From the NCBI GenBank assembly GCA_000403315.2, contig KE159638.1, forward strand, positions 186,001 through 250,000: a stretch of 64,000 nucleotides of DNA. Direction: 5' to 3'. A program made the position numbers and the translations under genes. Positions 7,056 to 14,106 of the stretch are shown one piece after another. The DNA is from Lachnospiraceae bacterium A2. GTDB taxonomy: Bacteria; Bacillota; Clostridia; Lachnospirales; Lachnospiraceae. Under the pieces are notes generated by a model. The model made no database searches. It was not told the DNA's origin and worked only from the letters and a program-made list of their open reading frames with translations. Numbering within the stretch: position 1 is the first letter of the stretch; each line of letters starts with the position of its first letter.

Positions 7056-7668
7056 TTCCGGAGGGCATAACAGGACGCACGGCAGGGTAGAGGAATACTG
7101 CCGGATTGACAGTTTCAGACTGCTTCAATATGCGGACTGGTTCGAACGCCTATCAGATTATGGAGAATACCATTATCTTGTCATGGGCGGCAAGATTTAT
7201 TATAACCTTATGGAGGATACGGCAAGAATAAGCCATAACGGCCGGGAATACCCTCTAGGGCTGTCCAAAGTGCCCAATGTGGACGGTTTGTCATACAGGC
7301 TGTACTTCCTATGACCTAAGTGCCAAAAGCGCGTCAGGCACCTCTACAAGAAGGACGGGCTGTACCAGTGCCGGAAGTGCGCCAGGCTCAACTATGGAAT
7401 CCAACAGCGGAGCGGTCTTTCCCTTATACGGAGGAAAATGTACTGGCTTGTGGTGAAAAAGTTACAGTATGTTGACTGGGAAGTAGACCACCCTGATTTA
7501 CCCATACAAGATTTATGGCATATCCCGAAGCCACGCTATATGAGATGGGCAAAGTATGATGCACTGATGGAAGAATACAGGCAGCTCCAAAAGGAATATG
7601 AAACAATGTATAATGCGTCGTTAATGAAAGCGTTTGGGAGGATAAATAAGCTGCTGGGATATGACTAA
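7042..7668 (+). pseudogene. Zinc-ribbon phage protein interrupted by an in-frame TGA
   Basis: The first part encodes 90 residues (MGNYNSGGHNRTHG...SYRLYFL) and stops at TGA 7312-7314. The same frame then continues uninterrupted to 7668 with PKCQKRVRHLY, a 15-residue spacer-like stretch, CRKCARLNY and a 75-residue tail. The expected motif is C-x2-C ... C-x2-C, as in the phage family with 'CPxCGRRVRxLY' and 'CRxC'. The TGA falls exactly where the first zinc-binding cysteine (TGC or TGT) should be. The simplest reading is a one-base nonsense mutation. A second ATG at 7438 could start a tail fragment, but it has only a GGAGG-like site inside the gene. The function is unknown; relatives sit near phage regulatory genes. 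Confidence 0.7.
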
Positions 7669-7670
7669 TA

Positions 7671-7703
7671 TTTGACTAACAAAATGGGAAAATGTTAGTC
7701 AAA
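7671..7703. terminator. Hairpin at the end of the island gene cluster
   Basis: TTTGACTAACA (7671-7681) and TGTTAGTCAAA (7693-7703) form a perfect 11-bp stem 3 bases after the zinc-ribbon gene. The T-tract is weak, so termination is likely but not certain. Confidence 0.5.
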
Positions 7704-7810
7704 ATTGCAAGAGGTAGAAAAAACATAATGAGGGAAAAGACTGAAAAATAAAGGGATTTTATCATTACAAAGAGTAGAAGAATAACATTTTCAAATTTCG
7801 GGACGCAGAG

Positions 7811-7838
7811 GTCGCAGGTTCAAATCCTGTCGCATCGA
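7811..7838 (+). other. tRNA 3'-end-like sequence, probable attachment site (attR)
   Basis: The stretch contains a T-arm-like stem-loop (GCAGG, TTCAAAT, CCTGT) followed by a would-be acceptor 3' strand CGCATCGA, but no D-arm, anticodon arm or 5' acceptor strand. It therefore resembles only the 3' end of a tRNA gene. It lies just beyond the last island gene. Integrases of islands commonly recombine at tRNA 3' ends and leave such a duplicate at the far end. The matching tRNA would be left of position 1. Confidence 0.5.
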
Positions 7839-8205
7839 GTATGGCATAAATAGTAAAAACGGCGGAAATCATTGTGGAATCAAGGATTTCCGCTGTTTTT
7901 ATTCTTTCTTTTATCACATGTATCAATGCCATATGATGGGTAGGAATAGCATTTTTTGTCATGGAATTTGTCATAGGGTTTTGGGGTTAAGTAGGAGATT
8001 TTCCAACCTGCCAGATGCTTCCCGTTTCGCGGTTTCTTCTTTTTCCATCATGGAATGGCGGTACACAGCTATCTTGAGGATGGGCGGTTTCCCATCCCCC
8101 ATCCTCAAGATAGCTTCCTCTGGAATTCCTAATTTTTTTCTGCCCTGGACATGTATTTAGTGATTGCTTCGGGGTAGCCTTTAAAAACATACCCTTGGCT
8201 TTTGT
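7839..8205. other. Non-coding stretch with gene debris
   Basis: No intact gene is seen. On the minus strand about 8129-8200 reads as an isolated fragment (YVFKGYPEAITKYM...AEKN then stop), probably the start or end of another mobile-element gene directly downstream of the KTR pseudogene. An 18-bp perfect inverted repeat at 8067-8115 is listed separately. Confidence 0.4.
8067..8115. repeat. 18-bp perfect inverted repeat
   Basis: AGCTATCTTGAGGATGGG at 8067-8084 is the exact reverse complement of 8098-8115, with a 13-base loop. There is no T-tract on either side, so a simple terminator is unlikely. It could be an inverted-repeat end of a lost insertion sequence or a protein-binding site. Confidence 0.55.
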
Positions 8206-8394
8206 TCATTGGCTCTGTGTCTTAAGCGTCTGGCTCTGTATGGCTGTTATTTGTAAATTCTTTACATCAATTTAGGCTTCCTGCTTGCATTTCGGACAGT
8301 AAAGAGGATAGTTTTTTAAAACCGTATCTTCTCTGATTCTGTCTCGGGTTTTGCCGCCGCGAATGGGGCAAAGTATCCATTCATTTTTATCCAT
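8206..8394 (-). pseudogene. Cysteine-rich KTR-domain protein, degraded
   Basis: The minus-strand frame starts MDKNEWILCP at 8394 and reaches KNYPLYCPKCKQEA, then a TAA (8272-8274). Beyond the stop the frame continues with IDVKNLQIT...KTQSQ to a TGA at 8206-8208, which is the normal C-terminus of the small cysteine-rich KTR proteins found on Clostridial transposons. The first CxxC is also damaged (CPIRGGKTR where C-P-x-C-G-x-KTR is usual). It lies directly downstream of the ABC permease gene, as in related resistance-type modules. Two lesions argue for a pseudogene. Confidence 0.65.
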
Positions 8395-8409
8395 ACGGTT
8401 ATCACCCAA

Positions 8410-9126
8410 CTATTTTGATTTCTGTTTCTTCAAAAGTATTCCACATACAATTACCGCCATAAAAAAGACAAGGATTAGATACCACAGATTTTCAAGGCAA
8501 AAGCCCTTATCCAACATCAACCGGTATCCACAGGAAGCGGGGAAAATACGCCCGGTCATTTTAAGAAAATCGGGTAACAAATCAATAGGGAACATAATCC
8601 CCGAAAGCATAATTGAAGGCAGAAACACTAACTGCGCTGTCATCGTCAATTTCGCTTGATTTTTTATAATCAATCCTAAAATACTTCCAATGCTTAATGA
8701 CACAATAATATATATGGCAAGTGCAAAAAAGAAAATCGGAAGTTGTGCTGGCAAAACTGCTTCAAATAGCACGGGAGACAGCAGTACTATCACAGCACAG
8801 GCAATCATCAAATGTATAAATGTGGAAAGAAACATTGTAACAAGGCCTAGATAGATAGGCACTCCGTTTGCTTTATAGATTTTGTTTATGTCACTTCCAT
8901 AAGTTTCAATCAGCGATGGCGGCAGTCCAATAAATGCCCCCATTGAAACACTCATCACAATCATAGATTGGCTGAGCGTACTTCTCATACCGGGCATAAC
9001 AGAAGTGAAAATACCGCCCATAAGAAGAAAGAATATAAGCGGAATGATATAGCAGGTGACTAACAAAGATTTGCTTCGTATATCCAATTTCAACTGTAAC
9101 GCAACGCCATATAAAAAACCACTCAT
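8410..9126 (-). CDS. ABC-2 type transporter permease
   Basis: This 238-residue protein has six hydrophobic segments in the ABC-2 membrane-protein pattern (about residues 22-40, 55-70, 95-125, 130-160, 170-190, 215-232). The 'LPSIMLSGIMFPIDLLPDFLK' stretch before the last loop is typical of drug/antibiotic exporters of the DrrB/YhhJ type. Its start overlaps the ATPase stop by 4 bases, so the two are co-translated and surely form one exporter. The order MerR(TipAS), ATPase, permease, KTR protein is a recurrent mobile efflux cassette. The substrate is unknown; the regulator's TipAS domain hints at a peptide-type antibiotic. Confidence 0.85.
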   Translation of the reverse strand: MSGFLYGVALQLKLDIRSKSLLVTCYIIPLIFFLLMGGIFTSVMPGMRSTLSQSMIVMSVSMGAFIGLPPSLIETYGSDINKIYKANGVPIYLGLVTMFLSTFIHLMIACAVIVLLSPVLFEAVLPAQLPIFFFALAIYIIVSLSIGSILGLIIKNQAKLTMTAQLVFLPSIMLSGIMFPIDLLPDFLKMTGRIFPASCGYRLMLDKGFCLENLWYLILVFFMAVIVCGILLKKQKSK

Positions 9127-9938
9127 TCTGCTTCCCTCCTCGTCATTTCCATAAAATGCTGTTCCAGTGTGCCACGGTCAACTTTAATATCTAACACGTG
9201 AATTTCCTTTTGTTTCAACTCGCCAAGCAGAGAAATCAAAGTATCTTCAATATTGTCTGTTTCAAAAGTACTGTCCCCTCTCAGCGTTTTGATATGGATA
9301 AAATATTTTTTTCCAATCTTGTCTGTAAGTTCCGAAGTTGTGCCGCAAAAAACAATATTTCCGTGATTTAAAATGGCAATACGGTCACATAAGGTTTCTA
9401 CCTCCGCCATATCATGGCTTGCCAAGACAATTGTTTTTCCTTGTGATTTGAGCTTGTGGATTTGCTCATGGAGCAAAAGCCTGCCCTCGACATCAAGTCC
9501 CGCAGTCGGCTCATCGAGGAAAATAATATCTGGATTGCTGATAAGCGCAAGGGCAAGATGTAGACGTCTTTTTTGCCCTGTGGATAGTTGGGCATACTGC
9601 TTTTTCTCAATTTCTTTGATACCAAGAGTATGAAGCATAGAATAGTCAATCTTTGCTGTATTCCATTTTGCAAACAGCTTTATAGCCTCCATAGGTTTGA
9701 TGTGGGCGGGCAAAGATGATGATTGCAGCTGAATACCCATTTTCCCTTTTACGATAATTGTACCGCTGTCGTATTTCTTCAAACCCTCGATACATTCCAG
9801 AGATGTCGTTTTTCCTGCTCCATTTACGCCAAGCAGAGAAAATACTTCTCCTTTTTCGATTTGAAAATTAAGTCCCTTAAGAACAATATGGTTACCATAG
9901 CTTTTCCTTAACCCATTAACTTGTATTACATGGTTCAT
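9123..9938 (-). CDS. ABC transporter ATP-binding protein
   Basis: A 271-residue nucleotide-binding subunit with Walker A GVNGAGKTT (about residues 38-46), a Q-loop, signature LSTGQKRRL, Walker B DIIFLDEPTAGLD and the H-loop SHDM. The C-terminal 70 residues are the usual DrrA-like extension. It energises the permease encoded by the overlapping downstream gene. ATG at 9938 is chosen because GGAGG lies 7 bases upstream. A longer frame to 10037 includes the promoter and operator sequence and is not expected to be translated. The IS110 element upstream separates it from its likely regulator. Confidence 0.9.
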   Translation of the reverse strand: MNHVIQVNGLRKSYGNHIVLKGLNFQIEKGEVFSLLGVNGAGKTTSLECIEGLKKYDSGTIIVKGKMGIQLQSSSLPAHIKPMEAIKLFAKWNTAKIDYSMLHTLGIKEIEKKQYAQLSTGQKRRLHLALALISNPDIIFLDEPTAGLDVEGRLLLHEQIHKLKSQGKTIVLASHDMAEVETLCDRIAILNHGNIVFCGTTSELTDKIGKKYFIHIKTLRGDSTFETDNIEDTLISLLGELKQKEIHVLDIKVDRGTLEQHFMEMTRREAE

Positions 9939-9951
9939 CATTCCGCCTCCT

Positions 9952-9982
9952 AGTATAATAATGGTGTAGTCAATCAAGACTA
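9952..9982 (-). promoter_or_regulatory. Candidate MerR-type operator/promoter of the ABC operon
   Basis: On the minus strand the dyad TAGTCTTGATTGACTA (9967-9982, 5-bp arms) lies just upstream of a TATACT -10 box (9952-9957), and GGAGG with the ATPase start follows at once. A dyad placed over the -35/-10 spacer is how MerR-family activators work. The -35 element is not clear, which would fit an activator-dependent promoter. The regulator would be the MerR gene at 11741-12535. Confidence 0.4.
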
Positions 9983-10069
9983 CTTGTTTAATAAGTTTCT
10001 TTAAATCAGATAACAGAAGAAGGTGTTCTTCCTTCATCAGATGTTATCCAAAAATAATTATCATGTCTG

Positions 10070-10311
10070 ACGGTTCCTGATAGACACCAGATGAAACATA
10101 AGGTATTATCCCTTAGGATAGGATAAAGAATGTTCACCTCCTTGGGAAGCTGATTTTCATCAGCCTATACCTACAAGTGAGTCAATTAGTCCATTCGACA
10201 GGGTTTTATGTTTTAGCTGGTTGGGAACCGGAAGGCGATACCCGTATAACACGCTAGGTTGTGTACCTGCCAGATTGGAAATGGATTCCTATCAGAAAGG
10301 AGCTTTCACCC
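10070..10311 (+). ncRNA. Probable bridge-RNA region of the IS110 element
   Basis: IS110-family elements carry, in the non-coding end before the transposase, a structured RNA that pairs with target and donor DNA. The region has no gene, lies on the transposase sense strand, and contains a perfect hairpin GCTGAT-TTTC-ATCAGC at 10149-10164 plus further GC-rich short stems. The RNA itself is inferred; its guide loops were not resolved by eye. Confidence 0.45.
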
Positions 10312-11628
10312 ATGCCAAACAAAGTTATTTTTAATCCTGAGGATCTATTCATCTCTGTTGGTATTGATGTCGGTGCTGACTTCTCATGGATGTCTATCGC
10401 ACTTCCAAACCAACAGTTTGTAGGAAAACCTTATAAAATCCTACACAACAAAATGAGTTCCCTTACAACCGCTGTTTCTAAAATAAAAGAAGCAGAAGAG
10501 CTGTATTCTTTGGAAAGTCGCATTTTCCTGGAATCCACGGGAATTTATCATTACCCACTCTTCTGCTATCTTCGTGATAAGGGTTTTAACTGCTCAGTTA
10601 TCAATCCTATCATCACTAAGAATAGCACAAATATCAACATACGAAAAGTACATAATGACCGTTTTGATTCTAAAAAAGCGGCTTTGGTTGGTTTGAAACC
10701 TGATTTAAAGGTTTCTCTCATGCCTTCTGACCTTGCTTTGAACTGTCGTAATCTATGTCGTGAATACTATGACTTAATGGATAACCGCAGCGCTTACGTG
10801 AACAAACTCCAAGGTGAACTTCGCATGGCATTTCCACAATATCTTGGTATTTTCTCCAAGGTTACAATTAATACATCCCTTACCTTATTGGAAACTTATT
10901 CCTCTCCATCTGCTTTTATTGAAGCAGACAAACAAGAGATTATTGGTATCATCAAGTCAACTGCCCGTTTTGGGCTTACATATGCCCAGAACAAGTATAA
11001 TGCCATTATCCAGGCTGCTCATGAAGCAAATGAGTTCGGTTACATCATTGACAGCAACATCAAGCGGATTCGGCTCTATATCAGCTTCATCCGCAAATAT
11101 GATGAAGAAATCGGCAGCATTCTAGAAGCAATGCACGAACTCGTAAATGCTAATGAAGATACCGATTTTGTGAAACAGATTCACTTGATCGAAACATTCA
11201 AAGGTGCCGGTTTCTTATCTGCCATATCCCTCATGGGGGAGATTGGTGATTTTTCTGCATTTTCAAAACCAAAACAACTTTTTGCTTACTTTGGTCTTGA
11301 TCCGTCAGTAAAACAATCCGGCAAATTTGAAGGTACCAAAATCCAAATGTCCAAAAGAGGCTCTGCCATAGCCAGACGGGTTGTTCATACACTAACTTTA
11401 CAAAGCATCAGTGTATCCCGTACAGGTGAAGCTAAAAATCCAGTACTCCGGGATTACTATCTCAAAAAATGTGGAGCAAAACCCAAGCTTGTGGCAATGG
11501 GTGCTGTTTCACACAAGGTATGCAACATAATATTTGCAATGCTCAGAGATAACAAGCCTTTTGAAATCATTACTCCGCAGGAACATATCAAACAATACAA
11601 TGCTGCTAAATGCGACATAGCTGCATAA
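10312..11628 (+). CDS. IS110-family transposase (DEDD recombinase)
   Basis: This 438-residue protein has the two-part IS110 structure. The N-terminal DEDD_Tnp_IS110 domain (about residues 14-165) has GIDVGADFSW, the acidic FLESTGIYHY, and NDRFDSKKAA supplying the RuvC-like acidic residues. The C-terminal Transposase_20 domain (about 290-380) has LIETFKGAGFLSAISLMGEI and FEGTKIQMSKRGSAIARR with the conserved serine. Length and motifs look intact, so the element may be active. AAAGGAG before ATG 10312 fixes the start. Transposition in this family is RNA-guided with the 5' non-coding region as guide. Confidence 0.92.
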   Translation: MPNKVIFNPEDLFISVGIDVGADFSWMSIALPNQQFVGKPYKILHNKMSSLTTAVSKIKEAEELYSLESRIFLESTGIYHYPLFCYLRDKGFNCSVINPIITKNSTNINIRKVHNDRFDSKKAALVGLKPDLKVSLMPSDLALNCRNLCREYYDLMDNRSAYVNKLQGELRMAFPQYLGIFSKVTINTSLTLLETYSSPSAFIEADKQEIIGIIKSTARFGLTYAQNKYNAIIQAAHEANEFGYIIDSNIKRIRLYISFIRKYDEEIGSILEAMHELVNANEDTDFVKQIHLIETFKGAGFLSAISLMGEIGDFSAFSKPKQLFAYFGLDPSVKQSGKFEGTKIQMSKRGSAIARRVVHTLTLQSISVSRTGEAKNPVLRDYYLKKCGAKPKLVAMGAVSHKVCNIIFAMLRDNKPFEIITPQEHIKQYNAAKCDIAA

Positions 11629-11740
11629 AACACTGCAAATCCAACGAATCAATATCTTTTTGAAAAATGATATTTTCACCAAGGGGAAAGTCTGCCCTTT
11701 TTTAGAAGAAAAATATTTTTCATTTACCTATTGACATTTA

Positions 11741-12535
11741 TTAGCTGGACTCAAACGGATTTACTCCGAGTTTTGAAAAGTAAACTTGCAAAGCTGGCTC
11801 TAAATAATCGTTTACTATTTTTTGTCTTTCTTCCCATGCATTTGTAGCAGTATCAATATTGCCTATTTCCATCAATTTCGGCAGCATACTCATATCGCCG
11901 TTTGTAAATTCCATAATCAAGCCCCAATATTCTTTTACAACCTGCTGACACTTTTCACTTTCGGGGAGCACATTTTCCTTTTGAAGTTGTACGATTTCAT
12001 CGCTCAAACAATTAAATCTGTCCATAAAATCCAAACCGCTTTCTCTGTCGAATTGATTACGGATATGGTCAAGCATATCGTCATCGAAACGCTTAATAAG
12101 ATAGTAAGAGTCATTTTTTATTTGCAGATTGACAATAATATCTGCATATTTCTTAAAATTGACTGTCCGCATTTGTAACACTTCTGTTTTTAACTGTTCG
12201 ATTGCTGTCAAAGAATCTGTTAGCTGTTCTATTTTCTCTCGTATGCTATCTGCCTGTTCGGTAAGGGCAGTTGCCACATCAGTCGGTGTTTCTAAAGAAA
12301 TTAAGCGGCACTTTATATCATCCAAAGAAAATCCTAATGATTTCAAGGACAAAATCTGATGAAGTGTAACTAAATCTTTATCCGTATAAAGCCTGCGCCC
12401 ACCCTCACTTTCTGCTGATGGAGAGAGTAATCCCTCTTTGTCGTAATATTGCAAAGTTCGGACAGTTGTTCCCATTTTCTTCGCAACTTCTCCAACTGTC
12501 ATATATCCATCTGGAATTGCCCTGTATTTTGCCAT
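11741..12535 (-). CDS. MerR-family regulator with TipAS antibiotic-recognition domain
   Basis: A 264-residue protein. Residues 12-80 form the MerR winged helix (TVGEVAKKMGTTVRTLQYYDKEG), followed by a coiled-coil dimer helix (about 85-125) and a C-terminal helical TipAS domain (about 140-255). In Streptomyces TipA, the founder, this domain binds thiopeptide antibiotics and switches on export genes. AGGAGGTAAAGG precedes the start. Its obvious target, the ABC exporter, is now 1.8 kb downstream across an IS110 insertion. It may still act in trans on the dyad at 9967-9982. Confidence 0.88.
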   Translation of the reverse strand: MAKYRAIPDGYMTVGEVAKKMGTTVRTLQYYDKEGLLSPSAESEGGRRLYTDKDLVTLHQILSLKSLGFSLDDIKCRLISLETPTDVATALTEQADSIREKIEQLTDSLTAIEQLKTEVLQMRTVNFKKYADIIVNLQIKNDSYYLIKRFDDDMLDHIRNQFDRESGLDFMDRFNCLSDEIVQLQKENVLPESEKCQQVVKEYWGLIMEFTNGDMSMLPKLMEIGNIDTATNAWEERQKIVNDYLEPALQVYFSKLGVNPFESS

Positions 12536-12609
12536 AGTCCTTTACCTCCTGAAACGTATTATAAATCATTACGCAACGTAACAAGCAAGACCTTTTTGGA
12601 AAATTTTTA

Positions 12610-12637
12610 GGCGGCAAGATTTCTCTGCCGCCTTTTT
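12610..12637. terminator. Bidirectional rho-independent terminator
   Basis: GGCGGCA (12610-12616) pairs with TGCCGCC (12626-12632), with T5 on the plus side and a T-rich run on the minus side. On the minus strand it follows the stop of the TnpV remnant directly. Confidence 0.75.
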
Positions 12638-12641
12638 GTAC

Positions 12642-13007
12642 TTATGCAAAAATGATTTCCCCGTTTACAATCTCTCTGGCACAGGCCCTTATGTTACCTA
12701 GCCGTCCTGTCCATTCTAAGGCATTTTTTCCTTTAGGCGTTCTGGCCCTGTGCCTGTTTCATACCCTCTATGAGCCTGTGGGAGCGTTCCTGTGCCTGCC
12801 TGTCAATGTTGGCAAGGTAGGCGTTGAGTTGCTTGTGAGAAGACTCGTGTATGTAACCTTGCGGTACTGCTTCAGATAGTCCAGATGCCGCTGTCCCCAT
12901 GTGCCTATCGGCTGTTCTTCTTTGGCGGGTAAAGCTATACATGGAATTAGATAATCGCCTTTCCGTTCGTATTTGCCGCCCAGTTCCTCAAATAATATAT
13001 TTGCCAT
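12642..13007 (-). pseudogene. tnpV: TnpV, frameshifted remnant
   Basis: Three frames on the minus strand rebuild one protein. MANILFEELGGKYERKGDY... to VTYTSLLTS is in one frame, NAYLANIDRQAQERSHRLIE in a second, and KNALEWTGRLGNI...EIVNGEIIFA then stop in a third. Together they match the 'transposon-encoded protein TnpV' that accompanies Tn4451/Tn5397-type and related Clostridial transposons. At least two frameshifts (near 12840 and 12730) destroy it. It marks a former transposon next to the MerR/ABC cassette. Confidence 0.75.
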
Positions 13008-13094
13008 TTTCTGTTATCTCCAGATAAAATATTCACCCCACACTCTTGTGTCTGTTGTCTTAAACAAAATTTTGAGTTTTCTCCTTATCTGGTT

Positions 13095-13291
13095 TCATTC
13101 ATATATCATTTCCCAAAAAGGAAAAAAGTCTTTAAGTGTCTGGGTAGTATCTGGGGCATTAGCTAGCATATCATTTGAAATGCCAGTTAATTCCGTTATG
13201 AAGTCGCTGACATAGGAACCATCCATATATTTTGTAGGTTTGAGCAGCGAGGAAAAACTGGCAGGAACGCCTGTAATCGCATAACCAATCT
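13095..13291 (-). pseudogene. DnaQ-like 3'-5' exonuclease fragment
   Basis: A minus-strand frame of 65 codons reads ...SSLLKPTKYMDGSYVSDF then ITELTGISNDMLANAPDTTQT and soon stops. The pattern 'ITELTGIS-x-DM-x-ANAPD' is the second exonuclease motif region of DnaQ/RNase T-like proteins. Neither the first (DxE) nor the last motif is present, so it is an internal fragment. It abuts the 3' end of a group II intron remnant and the TnpV remnant. Confidence 0.5.
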
Positions 13292-13353
13292 TTTAATGCT
13301 GTAACGAAGTGTGTAAGTTATGTTTAAAACGTAAAATTTCTAAATTCGATGGG

Positions 13354-13445
13354 GCGCCGTGTGCGGTGAAAGCCGCATGTACGGTGCTAAGCGCGGGAAA
13401 AGCCGGAAACATTTGAAATTGTAGGCTTACCTATCGCAATCCGGC
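13354..13445 (+). ncRNA. Group II intron 3'-end remnant (domains V and VI)
   Basis: Bases 13354-13387 fold as a 34-nt domain V: lower stem GCGCCGT/ACGGTGC, bulge, upper stem closing on a GAAA tetraloop (GCGGTGAAAGCCGC). It is followed by a domain VI-like hairpin with an unpaired A region. Domain V is the catalytic heart of group II introns and is very conserved. No reverse transcriptase gene or 5' intron end is present, so only the tail survives. Confidence 0.75.
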
Positions 13446-13515
13446 GCGAATGCTCATGTGCAGTAAAGTAACAACTAAAAATATATAGACAGTGACCCCG
13501 CTATTCCAAAAATAA

Positions 13516-13544
13516 TTGACTTTAATCGAAATGCCTGCTATAAT
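13516..13544 (+). promoter_or_regulatory. Promoter of the GNAT gene
   Basis: TTGACT at 13516-13521 and TATAAT at 13539-13544, spacer 17, are followed by a structured leader and the acetyltransferase gene at 13681. Confidence 0.75.
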
Positions 13545-13560
13545 ATGCAAAAATAGTCGC

Positions 13561-13659
13561 TGGTAATTTATCACCGGATAAATTTACTATTAAGGCATTC
13601 AAAAATTAACCGTAGGTACGGCACAGAAATGTGTTACAAGGTTAATTTTTGAATGCCTT
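13561..13659 (+). promoter_or_regulatory. Leader with two successive hairpins (attenuator-like)
   Basis: A first hairpin (ATTTATC/GATAAAT) lies near 13566-13587. A second is a perfect 20-bp stem, 13592-13611 pairing with 13640-13659, with a 28-base loop, and T-rich DNA follows. The stem ends only 11 bases before the AAGGAGGAG ribosome site of the next gene. The form resembles attenuators before antibiotic-resistance genes, but no leader peptide or antiterminator was identified. Confidence 0.5.
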
Positions 13660-13680
13660 TTGCTTTTGCAAGGAGGAGAA

Positions 13681-14106
13681 ATGATTATTAAACTTTATAC
13701 TGAATTACCCAAAGAGTCATATGAAATTAGGAAAAAAGTTTTTGTGGAGGAACAAGGGTTTAAAAATGAATTTGATGACATAGATAAATCCTCAACACAT
13801 TTAGTTTTGTATGACAAAGAAATTCCAATAGCGACATGCCGTTTTTTTCAGTCGTCATATAAAGAATATGTTATCGGACGTATCGCTGTAATTAAGCAAT
13901 ATCGAGGTCAAAATATTGGTTCGCAATTATTGGTATCGGCAGAGGACGAAATAAGACGAATTGGTGGAATACAGATTTTCCTGCATTCACAAGATAAAGC
14001 CAGAAAATTCTATGAAAAACATGGATATTCTTGTTGTGGAAAAATGGACTTAGACGAAAACTGCCCGCATATATGGATGTGCAAAAAGATTGGGGAAAAA
14101 GAATGA
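13681..14106 (+). CDS. GNAT-family N-acetyltransferase (ElaA/YjcF-like)
   Basis: A 141-residue protein begins MIIKLYTELPKESYEIRKKVF, with the FVEEQGFKNEFDD segment of the ElaA/YjcF branch. The acetyl-CoA loop is VIKQYRGQNIGSQLL (about residues 71-85), the R/Q-x-x-G-x-G/A pattern of GNAT enzymes, and the C-terminal ARKFYEKHGY strand is also typical. The substrate is unknown. AAGGAGGAG fixes ATG 13681. It lies between mobile-element remnants and its base composition is A+T-rich compared with the housekeeping genes, so it was probably acquired horizontally. Confidence 0.8.
   Translation: MIIKLYTELPKESYEIRKKVFVEEQGFKNEFDDIDKSSTHLVLYDKEIPIATCRFFQSSYKEYVIGRIAVIKQYRGQNIGSQLLVSAEDEIRRIGGIQIFLHSQDKARKFYEKHGYSCCGKMDLDENCPHIWMCKKIGEKE

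Larger units (their letters stand above)
10045..11735 (+). mobile_element. IS110-family insertion sequence (ends approximate)
   Basis: One transposase gene is preceded by about 270 bases and followed by about 105 bases of non-coding DNA, with no long terminal inverted repeats. This is the IS110-family format. It sits exactly between the divergent-looking halves of a MerR/ABC module whose genes all point the other way, so it has inserted into that intergenic space. The precise ends cannot be fixed without an uninterrupted relative. Confidence 0.7.

Noticed and set aside
7312..7341. Selenocysteine insertion at the TGA of the zinc-ribbon gene
   Set aside because: The downstream hairpin is short and lacks known bacterial SECIS features, and a zinc-site cysteine is not a usual selenocysteine position. 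Nonsense mutation is simpler.
7811..7838. A complete tRNA gene
   Set aside because: Only a T-arm and part of the 3' acceptor strand are present; no D-arm, anticodon arm or 5' strand precede it.
7765..7974. Minus-strand open frame containing TGFEPATSASRN
   Set aside because: This peptide string is the well-known spurious translation of a tRNA T-arm region; the DNA is the attachment-like tRNA 3' end, not a gene.
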